Counted from the first letter of the stretch, positions 1 through 5,124 are shown. The stretch: DNA of 5,336 nt from Bacteroidia bacterium (GCA_030429325.1 JAUICT010000181.1:1-5336); one strand, 5' to 3'. Translations and numbers: made by a program. The notes: generated by a model from the sequence alone, not told the origin.

Positions 1-37
1 CCGGGGATTCTCCAATATTCTTGAGTACATTGTAAGT

Positions 38-1174
38 ATGAAATTTGTTCTGGCTCCCGATAAATATAAAGGTTCACTCACAGGGCGGCAATTTTGCGAT
101 GCCGTTGAAAGTGGTATCAAAAAAGTTTTTCCAGAGGCTGAAATGGTCAAAAAGCCCTTGGCCGATGGTGGGGATGGTACCATTGAAGTTGTAAGGGACT
201 ACCTCCATGCAAAAATGGTTTCCGTTACAGTAAATGACCCCCTTTTTCGTGAGATAGAATCAGCTTATCTGCTTTCGGGGGATGGGAAAACGGCATTCAT
301 TGAAATGTCCGAAGCTTCGGGCTATAAATTATTGGCCAAATCGGAAATGAACTGCATGCACACCACTTCCTTGGGAACAGGTGAAATGATTTTGGATGCC
401 ATGGAAAAGGGGGCAAAAAACATTGTTCTTGGCATTGGGGGCAGTGCCACCAATGATGGAGGCATGGGGATGGCCACGGCCTTGGGGTATGAATTTTTGG
501 ACAAGGATGGTCAAGTTTTGGAACCTGTGGGGAGGAATCTTATCCATGTAAAACACATCAGCAAGGAAAAAGTTCATGCCAAATTATCCGAAATTAATGT
601 TCAGGTGGCCTGCGATGTCAATAATCCTTTGCATGGAAAACAAGGTGCGGCCCACATATACGGACCTCAGAAAGGAGCTTCCCCAGAAGAAGTCGTTTTT
701 TTGGACCATGGATTGGAAAATTTTGCCCAAGTGCTCTATGCTGTTTTTGGGGTGGACGTACAGCAAATTCCGGGTGCTGGTGCTGCTGGGGGCATGGGGG
801 CAGGGGCCCATGTTTTTTTGAATGCCCATTTAACCCCGGGGGTGGACTTGATTATGCAGCTGGCCTATTTTGATGATGCCTTGGAAGATGCCGATTGGGT
901 CATCACTGGCGAAGGACAAATGGATGGCCAGACCTTTTCCGGGAAAACCATCAATGGGGTAGTGCGCTCTGCACAGGCTAAAAATATCCCTGTTGCCGCT
1001 TTTTGTGGCTCTATGGATGTTTCCATAGAAGATATGCAGAAGATGGGACTTCAGTATGGGGTCTCCATTTTAAACCATGTAGGCAATTTGGAGGATGCCA
1101 AGGCCAAAAGTTACCGGAATCTGGAATTGGCCAGTTACAATTTTGCCAGTCTTTTGAAAAAGGCCCAAATGTAA
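38..1174 (+). CDS. glxK: Glycerate 2-kinase (GK-I / GlxK-GarK family)
   Basis: This enzyme phosphorylates D-glycerate with ATP, giving 2-phosphoglycerate and linking glycerate or glyoxylate breakdown to lower glycolysis in the cytoplasm. The 378 residues match the usual family length. The family signatures appear in order: APDKYKGSL near residue 6, ADGGDGT (42-48), EASG (92-95), SLGTGE (111-116), GIGGSATNDGG (132-142), DVNNPL (193-198), GPQKGA (209-214), the Gly-rich PGAGAAGGMG (245-254) and TGEGQMDGQTFSGK (290-303). The start is set by the conserved MKFVLAPDKYKGSL opening. The frame stays open upstream to the window edge but has no other start codon there. No Shine-Dalgarno motif is visible. 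The TAA stop directly abuts the stop of the convergent acetyltransferase gene, and no terminator lies between them. Identity is secure; the choice of glxK over garK as symbol is conventional. Confidence 0.96.
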   Translation: MKFVLAPDKYKGSLTGRQFCDAVESGIKKVFPEAEMVKKPLADGGDGTIEVVRDYLHAKMVSVTVNDPLFREIESAYLLSGDGKTAFIEMSEASGYKLLAKSEMNCMHTTSLGTGEMILDAMEKGAKNIVLGIGGSATNDGGMGMATALGYEFLDKDGQVLEPVGRNLIHVKHISKEKVHAKLSEINVQVACDVNNPLHGKQGAAHIYGPQKGASPEEVVFLDHGLENFAQVLYAVFGVDVQQIPGAGAAGGMGAGAHVFLNAHLTPGVDLIMQLAYFDDALEDADWVITGEGQMDGQTFSGKTINGVVRSAQAKNIPVAAFCGSMDVSIEDMQKMGLQYGVSILNHVGNLEDAKAKSYRNLELASYNFASLLKKAQM

Positions 1175-1780
1175 TCAGGGCTTGGATTTCCCTCGTATCA
1201 TCTTAAATTTCAAGGAAGTTTTTACAGAGTTCCACTCACTATCCAAAATGGAAAAAAGTACTGTATCTCGAATAACCCCATTTTCGCCAATGCGATGGTT
1301 TCTTAGGATGCCTTCCTGTTTGGCACCCAAGCGAAGAATGGCATTGCGGGAAGGAAAATTGTGAAAATGGGTCCTGAACTCCACCGCTATGCAATCCAAT
1401 ACCTCAAAAGCGTGTTTCAAGAGTAGATACTTGCATTCGGTATTGACCCCGGTCCGTTGCACCCGTTCAGCATACCAAGTGGCCCCGATTTCAACCCTTC
1501 TGTTTTTGGCATCGGCATTCAGATAGCGGGAGCAGCCTACTACGGTATCGGTTTTTTTATCTATAATGACGAACGGAAGTGCCCTATCAGCTTTTTGTTC
1601 CGAAAATGCAATGTCCATGTAGGAGCCAATGGTTTCTGGGGATGGAACGGAAGTATACCACAATTCCCAAAGTTTGCCATCCGAAGCCGCGGAGACCAAA
1701 GCCTCTTTGTGTTCGGTTTGCATAGGGACCAGCTTTACCAGCTCTCCTTCCAACGTAATGGGTTGCAACCAAGGTGCCAT
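1175..1780 (-). CDS. GNAT family N-acetyltransferase (RimJ/RimL-like)
   Basis: The 201-residue protein is a probable acetyl-CoA-dependent N-acetyltransferase of the Acetyltransf_3 (RimJ/RimL) type. The substrate cannot be told from sequence; relatives modify protein N-termini or small amines. Visible features are an N-terminal strand with LEGELVKLVPM (10-20), the central VGCSRYLN strand (81-88), VEIGATWY (96-103) leading into the acetyl-CoA loop QRTGVNTECK (108-117), which fits Q/R-x-x-G-x-x, and a C-terminal NFPSRNAILRLGAKQEGILR helix-strand segment (141-160) typical of the family. I chose the ATG at 1780 because the open frame continues upstream only through a terminator hairpin and promoter-like DNA. 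The residues encoded there do not resemble the family. A -7-like box lies about 25 bp upstream. The gene is convergent with glycerate kinase, with a zero-base gap. The family call is secure; the substrate is unknown. Confidence 0.9.
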   Translation of the reverse strand: MAPWLQPITLEGELVKLVPMQTEHKEALVSAASDGKLWELWYTSVPSPETIGSYMDIAFSEQKADRALPFVIIDKKTDTVVGCSRYLNADAKNRRVEIGATWYAERVQRTGVNTECKYLLLKHAFEVLDCIAVEFRTHFHNFPSRNAILRLGAKQEGILRNHRIGENGVIRDTVLFSILDSEWNSVKTSLKFKMIRGKSKP

Positions 1781-1798
1781 AGAGTTTATTTTACGTAT

Positions 1799-1815
1799 TA
1801 ATACCAAAGGTATTA
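1799..1815 (-). promoter_or_regulatory. -7-like box within an inverted repeat upstream of the GNAT gene
   Basis: On the minus strand, TACCTTTG at 1812-1805 fits the Bacteroidota -7 consensus TAnnTTTG exactly and lies 24 bp before the acetyltransferase ATG. It is part of a perfect 7-bp inverted repeat with a 3-base spacer (TAATACC-AAA-GGTATTA on the plus strand). The nearest TTTG that could act as a -33 element is about 25 bases upstream, in the T-tract of the preceding gene's terminator. That is farther than the usual spacing of about 20. The promoter role is an inference; the palindrome could be an operator. Confidence 0.45.
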
Positions 1816-1838
1816 CGGTTGGCCGGATTTTACATAGC

Positions 1839-1863
1839 AAAAGGCCGGGAATTGCTCCCGGCC
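1839..1863 (-). terminator. Rho-independent terminator of the secreted-protein gene
   Basis: A perfect 8-bp GC-rich stem (GGCCGGGA / TCCCGGCC) with a 5-base loop is followed by TTTT when read on the minus strand. It begins about 31 bp past the stop of the secreted-protein gene. On the plus strand no T-tract follows, so it works for minus-strand transcription. The T-tract is short, so some readthrough into the GNAT gene is possible. Confidence 0.8.
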
Positions 1864-1894
1864 CATTTGTCAATCAAAAAACGAAACCTGAAAA

Positions 1895-2365
1895 TCACCC
1901 AATTTCCCTGAATTCTTCAACAGAGAAAAAGTCTTGATCTTTGTTATTGATAAAATAAATGCCCTTGTTTACAAAGTACTGCATGGTCTTATCATCAACT
2001 TTAACGGCAAACCCTTTTTTGGTTGGGACTACCTTAAAACTGTCTGTTACAGATCGCCTGTACTTTAAGACCATGTAGTGTTCATAATCTTGGTCATTGT
2101 CCGTGTCTACGGCAATAAGTTTGGTTACCACGGCCGGTTTGGCTTCACGGTCTTGATTGATTTTATTTTTATCTCCACCTTTCAGGGCCATGGGATAGTT
2201 CCGGTGTTCCAGTACCTTGAGATTATACGGTATTTCCGTACCATCTTTTTCTATGGAAAAAGTTTTGTGGATCATGGCATTCATTTTTCCAGGATTTTCG
2301 CTCTGTCCATAGCTGCTTACTGCTGCAAGGACAAAGACAGATAAAAGTGTTGCTATTTTTTTCAT
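1895..2365 (-). CDS. Secreted protein of unknown function, 156 aa
   Basis: I do not recognise this protein. It starts with a clear Sec signal peptide: MKK, a hydrophobic core to about residue 17, and a likely cleavage after SYG (20) before QSENPG. There is no lipobox cysteine, so the mature protein of about 136 residues should be free in the periplasm or exported. The mature part is hydrophilic, lacks cysteine, and alternates charged and aromatic residues as in a small beta-rich fold. An acidic stretch, DTDNDQDYEHY (87-97), could bind a divalent ion, but that is speculation. The ATG at 2365 is the only start that keeps the signal peptide. The gene lies 51 bp after dps on the same strand with no terminator between, and ends at its own hairpin terminator, so co-transcription with dps is possible. 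No good -7 box precedes it. Confidence 0.85.
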   Translation of the reverse strand: MKKIATLLSVFVLAAVSSYGQSENPGKMNAMIHKTFSIEKDGTEIPYNLKVLEHRNYPMALKGGDKNKINQDREAKPAVVTKLIAVDTDNDQDYEHYMVLKYRRSVTDSFKVVPTKKGFAVKVDDKTMQYFVNKGIYFINNKDQDFFSVEEFREIG

Positions 2366-2416
2366 GGGTATACGTTTTTTATTAATAATTGATTTGTTTT
2401 TTGATGTTCTCCCTGA

Positions 2417-2911
2417 TTATTTCAGATACGAAGTGAACATCCAATTTCTTTTTTCCATGTGCATGAGGAAATCGGTGAGGATTTGCTCCGTGGCCACATC
2501 ACCACTTTCCAAGGCAGCATTGATACCGTCCAACATATTGTTGTGCAGTATTTCATAATCATTCAATACTTCCCTTACCATTTCTATGGCAGAAAGCTCT
2601 TTTTTGGGTTCTTTGATTTGGGAAAGTTCTATGGTTTTTTCTAAGGTGAAATTGGGTTTTACTCCAAAAACGCGTATACGCTCTGCCACAATATCAATAT
2701 TCTCTTTGGCAGTATTGTACTCGTTTTCAAAAACTTCATGGAGTTCAAAAAACTCTGGTCCTTCAACATCCCAATGAAAATTTCTGAGCTTATTGTAGAA
2801 CACTTGGTAGTTGGCCAACAATGTATTGAGGGTAACTACAATTTCTGCGGTTTCCAAATAGGTGAAACCCAATTTTTTAAAGGTCTTGTTCTTTGTTTTT
2901 ACAGTTTCCAT
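2417..2911 (-). CDS. dps: Dps family ferritin-like DNA-protection / iron-storage protein
   Basis: Dps assembles into 12-subunit cages that oxidise Fe(II) with peroxide and store the iron, protecting DNA and protein from oxidative damage in the cytoplasm. The 164-residue length is typical. The inter-subunit ferroxidase ligands are all present with correct spacing: H46 in NFHW, H58 in ELHEVF, E62, and D73/E77 in IDIVAERI. These correspond to H31, H43, D47, D58 and E62 of Listeria Dps. An N-terminal Lys-rich tail (KTKNKTFKK) could contact DNA, as such tails do in some family members. I chose the ATG at 2911, which follows an A-rich, SD-less leader. The frame extends 46 codons further upstream, but those residues (Pro/His-rich) do not resemble Dps and run through hairpins. 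Induction by oxidative stress or stationary phase is usual for the family but not shown here. Confidence 0.95.
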   Translation of the reverse strand: METVKTKNKTFKKLGFTYLETAEIVVTLNTLLANYQVFYNKLRNFHWDVEGPEFFELHEVFENEYNTAKENIDIVAERIRVFGVKPNFTLEKTIELSQIKEPKKELSAIEMVREVLNDYEILHNNMLDGINAALESGDVATEQILTDFLMHMEKRNWMFTSYLK

Positions 2912-2960
2912 TTTTTGTTTTTTTAATTTATGATTTGACTTTTTACTATGTGGCCGACTC

Positions 2961-3059
2961 GGACCATACGGATATGGACCTTGGTGAGGGCACAATCTTA
3001 TGTTGAGTGATGGGAAACGGAGAAATCTCCGCAAATGGATTTTGGCCAATTACTTGGCC
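2961..3059 (-). promoter_or_regulatory. Cluster of three short hairpins upstream of dps
   Basis: Within the 286-bp gene-free stretch 2912-3197 there are three compact inverted repeats. At 2961-2980, CCATA and TATGG are flanked by GG and CC with one mismatched pair. At 3018-3031, CGGAG-AAAT-CTCCG forms a perfect 5-bp stem. At 3044-3059, GGCCAA-TTAC-TTGGCC forms a perfect 6-bp stem. None is followed by a T-tract long enough for a normal terminator. They could form a structured dps leader or protein-binding sites. No convincing TAnnTTTG box was found; the nearest, TCCATTTG on the minus strand at about 3040-3033, differs at one position. The function is unknown. Confidence 0.4.
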
Positions 3060-3107
3060 TAGAATAGAATGTCTTTGAAGTGTGCTATTGCGAAATCCAT
3101 ATATGTA

Positions 3108-3123
3108 ATATATAATTATATAT
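3108..3123. repeat. 16-bp perfect AT palindrome
   Basis: ATATATAATTATATAT is its own reverse complement. It sits between the dps leader and the end of the 75-residue minus-strand gene. It contains only A and T, so it may be an easily melted or bent segment, or chance in AT-rich spacer. No function can be assigned. Confidence 0.6.
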
Positions 3124-3197
3124 CAGAAAATCAAGTATTTAACAAGCTTTAACAATTGAAGTGTCTTTGTTGCTTCTTTAGTTCGTATGGGTACTGT

Positions 3198-3425
3198 TTA
3201 TTTATTGTCCACACTACGTACAATAAAATCTTGGCTAAGGGAAAGGTAGATGTCAGCAGAAATATCGATTACATATTCTTTATCGCTATTAAAGACTTTT
3301 TGGGTTTCACCGTTTTTGGGGTCATGCTCTTGGATATAGATGGTCTCCATTTTGTCGTACATCCGTTTTCCAAGACTGAATCTTTTTACCACAGTATATT
3401 TGTTGATGCTCCGTATGGCTGCCAT
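3198..3425 (-). CDS. Hypothetical protein, 75 aa
   Basis: I do not recognise a family. The protein is small, soluble and charged, without a signal peptide, membrane segment or cysteine. The N-terminal third is basic (KRFSLGKRMYDK, 14-25) and the rest is mixed and strand-like (ETIYIQEHD, KEYVIDISADIYLSLSQDFIVRS). I prefer this frame to the overlapping plus-strand frame. Its residue composition and codons look like a real soluble protein, while the opposite strand reads as a Cys/Phe/His-rich shadow. The start at 3425 is the first ATG; the internal ATGs at residues 22 and 26 are alternatives. It is divergent from the membrane-protein gene at 3512, and the two share an 86-bp control region. No terminator is evident after its stop. 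Confidence 0.65.
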   Translation of the reverse strand: MAAIRSINKYTVVKRFSLGKRMYDKMETIYIQEHDPKNGETQKVFNSDKEYVIDISADIYLSLSQDFIVRSVDNK

Positions 3426-3511
3426 GGTTTAGGTGTTCTGTTTCAATTATTAGACACCGATTCCATACTTTGGGTCACTTGGTTCCTTATTGAGGAACAC
3501 CTATATACAAT
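3426..3511. promoter_or_regulatory. Divergent intergenic region with 9-bp inverted repeat near both starts
   Basis: TAGGTGTTC (3430-3438) and GAACACCTA (3495-3503) are perfect inverted copies. Read towards each gene, the same GAACACCTA lies 4 bases before the minus-strand ATG and 8 bases before the plus-strand ATG. The right arm overlaps a hairpin, GTTCCT-TATTG-AGGAAC (3482-3498). A related ACACCGAT occurs at 3454-3461 and again just inside the plus-strand gene (3520-3527). The symmetry suggests joint control of the pair, by a DNA-binding regulator or through the two 5' leaders. Only a partial -7 match (ATACTTTG, near 3466-3473) is seen. Confidence 0.4.
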
Positions 3512-3839
3512 ATGGGACAAACACCGATCAAGTTTTTTTGAAAGAACGGATTTTGATACTTTTAGTGAAGTGTCCAGAAACCGCAAAATTTTATATAGAA
3601 TAATTGCTGCATTGCTCATTCTTCTGGGTGTTGCAATTGCTATTTTTCTTATTCCGGGCCTTTTACCCCTGCTGAAAAGGACGCCTTATCAATTGCTCCA
3701 TCCTGAATTAAGAGTCAGAAATGCCCTAAGCCTTGATTGGTTTTGGCAATCCGTTGGTTGGTTTATAGTTTATATGATTTTTAGAATAGCGAAATCATTC
3801 TACAAAGACAGCCAAAAACCCACCAGTACCTTTAAATAA
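3512..3839 (+). CDS. Small two-helix membrane protein with apparent one-base frameshift
   Basis: The likely product is about 108 residues with two membrane helices: one after the basic RNRKILYR segment (IIAALLILLGVAIAIFLIP), and one around WFWQSVGWFIVYMIF. Its ends are hydrophilic. I do not recognise a family. The only sensible start is the ATG at 3512 (MGQTPIKFF), but this frame stops at a TGA at 3539-3541, directly after a run of seven T (3533-3539). With one T skipped, translation continues as ERTDFDTFSEV into the membrane part. The downstream frame has no ATG, GTG or TTG between the antisense overlap and this point. The frame upstream of 3512 lies mostly opposite the 75-residue gene and looks non-coding. 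A homopolymer sequencing error, a real mutation, or +1 frameshifting at TTT-TGA would each explain it. Confidence 0.6.
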
Positions 3840-3876
3840 TCAATGTTTTTTGGTAAGTAGTTAAAGGATAGTGTCT

Positions 3877-3926
3877 GTTTTCAATCATTTACATACGTTT
3901 ACAAACGAAAACAAATGATTTCAAAC
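3877..3926. promoter_or_regulatory. 50-bp nested palindrome upstream of ssb
   Basis: Two 14-base arms (3877-3890 and 3913-3926) are complementary at 12 positions, including a perfect AATCATTT / AAATGATT core. Inside, CGTTT-AC-AAACG (3896-3907) is centred on exactly the same point, 3901.5. The inner part also reads as 10-base direct repeats: TTTACATACG, TTTACAAACG and a weaker AAAACAAATG (3888-3917). No T-tract follows, so it is not a typical terminator. It lies directly upstream of the presumed ssb -7 box, as an operator or activator site would. The function is inferred from position only. Confidence 0.5.
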
Positions 3927-3949
3927 CGATTCTTGCTTTGAACGGTTGC

Positions 3950-3957
3950 TATGTTTG
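3950..3957 (+). promoter_or_regulatory. Putative -7 box of the ssb promoter
   Basis: TATGTTTG fits the Bacteroidota TAnnTTTG element exactly and would place the RNA start about 50 bases before the ssb ATG. A -33 TTG is not present at the usual distance of about 20 bases. The nearest (3933-3935) leaves only 14, so the promoter may depend on an activator bound at the palindrome upstream. Confidence 0.5.
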
Positions 3958-4014
3958 CCCTGTCGAACAAAACCCATTCGATAGCAATAACTTTTAACAC
4001 TTAAATCTTAAATC

Positions 4015-4347
4015 ATGAATTCACTACGAAACAAAGTACAGTTAATCGGTAACCTGGGGAACGACCCGGAAATCATCACCATGGAAAATGGCAATAAATT
4101 GGCCAAGTTCTCTGTAGCTACCAACGAATCTTATAAGAATGGCGATGGCGAGAAAGTAACCGATACGCAATGGCACAACATAGTGGCTTGGGGTAAAATG
4201 GCGGAGATAGCCGAGAGTTATCTGGTCAAGGGCAAGGAAGTCATCATAGAAGGAAAATTGATGTCCAGGGCCTATGAAACCAAAGAAGGTGAAAAACGCT
4301 ATGTTACTGAAATTAAGTGCAATGAGCTTTTAATGCTAGGGAAATAG
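4015..4347 (+). CDS. ssb: Single-stranded DNA-binding protein, short form (OB fold only)
   Basis: SSB coats single-stranded DNA during replication, recombination and repair, usually as a tetramer. The OB-fold signatures are in order: NKVQLIGNLGNDPE (6-19), AKFSVATNESY (30-40), TQWHNIVAWGKMAEIAESYL (51-70), VKGKEVIIEGKLMSRAYE (71-88) and the final strand YVTEIKCNELLMLGK. At 110 residues it ends right after the OB fold. It lacks the flexible linker and acidic tail (DDDIPF in E. coli) that recruit partner proteins. Flavobacteria often carry such a short paralogue besides a longer SSB, so this may be the accessory copy. The ATG at 4015 matches the family start and follows an A/T-rich leader without SD. 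The gene appears monocistronic, with its own upstream palindrome, -7-like box and strong terminator. Confidence 0.95.
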   Translation: MNSLRNKVQLIGNLGNDPEIITMENGNKLAKFSVATNESYKNGDGEKVTDTQWHNIVAWGKMAEIAESYLVKGKEVIIEGKLMSRAYETKEGEKRYVTEIKCNELLMLGK

Positions 4348-4371
4348 CACAATTCTTACGTATGAACGAGT

Positions 4372-4399
4372 AAGGGGGCAGTTTGTCCCCTTTCTTTTT
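4372..4399 (+). terminator. Rho-independent terminator of ssb
   Basis: A 9-bp stem (AAGGGGGCA / TGTCCCCTT, one G-T pair) with a 3-base GTT loop is followed by TCTTTTT. It starts 25 bp after the ssb stop and is the strongest one-directional terminator in the window. Confidence 0.92.
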
Positions 4400-4481
4400 A
4401 TCCATAGTAATTTCATGGTATCTTAAAGTAACGATGTGCAAGCATTGGGGTACTTGTTCGTCTTACTAAAAAAAGATTGCC

Positions 4482-4898
4482 ATGAAAGCCATAACCCCCT
4501 TCATATTGTTCCTTTGTTTTGGACCATTGCTGCTGGCCCAACAGGAGGTCGTTACGCCTCAAAACTTAATTTTTTATGAGAATCTTGCCCTACGGGATGC
4601 ACAATATGAGCAAAAGTTATACACCATGGGCCTACAGGATGAACTTGACTATTGGACAGACCAGCATAACTATGAGCGCCAGTTGGGAATGGAAAACTTT
4701 GCAGCCTATTTAGTATATATGAAAAGTAAAAAAGAGGCCTATCAACAACACTTGCAGAGTTGCACGGAAGGTTGTGCCCATAGCAGGCGTTTTTTTGAAA
4801 GAGCACGCGAATACCTTTCTTCATCTGATACGGAATACCTAAAACAGCTCATGGAAAATGGAATGGTCTTGAATATATCCCAAAAACGAAACCCATAA
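4482..4898 (+). CDS. Secreted protein of unknown function with C-x3-C motif, 138 aa
   Basis: I do not recognise a family. A Sec signal peptide is clear: MKA, hydrophobic ITPFILFLCFGPLLL, and likely cleavage near LAQ-Q (19-21). The cysteine at 12 sits inside the signal core, not at a lipobox, so the protein is probably not a lipoprotein. The mature part of about 118 residues is mostly helical, rich in Tyr, Gln, Glu and Lys (residues 32-92), like a small helical bundle. C94-TEG-C98, followed by AHSRRFFERARE, is its only cysteine pair and could form a disulfide or bind metal or haem. It lacks the CxxCH haem motif. The ATG at 4482 keeps the full signal peptide, and no SD is seen. The gene stands alone between the ssb terminator and a terminator right after its stop. 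No clear promoter box was found in 4400-4481. Confidence 0.85.
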   Translation: MKAITPFILFLCFGPLLLAQQEVVTPQNLIFYENLALRDAQYEQKLYTMGLQDELDYWTDQHNYERQLGMENFAAYLVYMKSKKEAYQQHLQSCTEGCAHSRRFFERAREYLSSSDTEYLKQLMENGMVLNISQKRNP

Positions 4899-4903
4899 GA
4901 CCT

Positions 4904-4930
4904 AAAAATCCACCAATTGGTGGATTTTTT
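4904..4930. terminator. Bidirectional terminator between convergent genes
   Basis: A perfect palindrome with ATCCACC and GGTGGAT arms around AATT is flanked by five A on one side and six T on the other. It therefore forms a hairpin with a T-tract on either strand. It lies 6 bp after the plus-strand secreted-protein stop, and its right end overlaps the TAA stop (4929-4931) of the minus-strand Cys-rich gene. Confidence 0.9.
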
Positions 4931-5096
4931 AAGCAACTTTCTTTAAAAGATCAAAACAAGGACAGCGCTTGCAACGCTTGTTTTCCCCCTTTTTATATTT
5001 TTTACAGCATTTGGTCTTGCAATTGGAGGGTGTTAGCTCTTTTAACAAGGCCTTCTTCTGCTTTTTGGATTCTTTCTTTTTTTTCTTCTTTCCCAT
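4929..5096 (-). CDS. Tiny Lys/Cys-rich protein, 55 aa
   Basis: This short gene encodes a very basic protein. It begins MGKKKKKKESKKQKK, followed by a short ALLKELTPSN segment and a cysteine-rich end, NCKTKCCKKYKKGENKRC then KRCPCFDLL. The six cysteines (26, 30, 31, 42, 45, 47), arranged as C-x3-CC and C-x2-C-x-C, could bind zinc or another metal, and the Lys tail could contact nucleic acid or membrane. Both are inference. Cys-Cys-x-Lys-Tyr-like small proteins recur in flavobacterial genomes as far as I recall, but I know no function. There is no signal peptide. A TAnnTTTG box lies 21 bp upstream of the ATG, and the stop codon runs into the shared terminator, giving a complete gene layout. The low-complexity AAG/AAA start is the main reason for caution. 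Confidence 0.75.
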   Translation of the reverse strand: MGKKKKKKESKKQKKALLKELTPSNCKTKCCKKYKKGENKRCKRCPCFDLLKKVA

Positions 5097-5116
5097 CTAT
5101 CGATACAATGGATGGG

Positions 5117-5124
5117 CAAAAATA
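5117..5124 (-). promoter_or_regulatory. Putative -7 box for the Cys-rich gene
   Basis: On the minus strand TATTTTTG matches TAnnTTTG exactly, in an AT-rich spacer, and would give a leader of about 15 bases before the ATG at 5096. A TTG lies only 12 bases upstream instead of about 20, so the -33 element is poor. Confidence 0.4.

Noticed and set aside
1..37. Possible end of an upstream plus-strand gene (GDSPIFLSTL then TAA at 33-35), or start of a divergent minus-strand gene (ATG at 30, MYSRILENPR).
   Set aside because: Only about ten codons are visible in each case and both read plausibly, so neither can be supported.
1781..1873. 31-codon N-terminal extension of the acetyltransferase.
   Set aside because: It runs through the upstream gene's terminator hairpin and a -7 box, and has no family similarity.
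2912..3049. 46-codon N-terminal extension of Dps.
   Set aside because: The Pro/His-rich residues do not resemble Dps, the stretch contains hairpins, and the ATG at 2911 gives the standard family length.
3075..3164. Direct repeat TTGAAGTGT (3075-3083 and 3156-3164) flanking the AT palindrome, as a possible target duplication.
   Set aside because: There is no transposase or terminal inverted repeat between the copies, and nine bases can recur by chance in AT-rich spacer.
3156..3511. N-terminal 119 codons of a long plus-strand frame running into the membrane protein.
   Set aside because: They lie largely opposite the 75-residue minus gene, are rich in Cys/Phe/His, and look like an antisense shadow. 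The ATG at 3512 with a frameshift explains the real part better.
3829..3867. CCTTTAA / TTAAAGG inverted repeat after the membrane-protein gene as a terminator.
   Set aside because: The loop is long, the stem is AT-rich and there is no T-tract after it.
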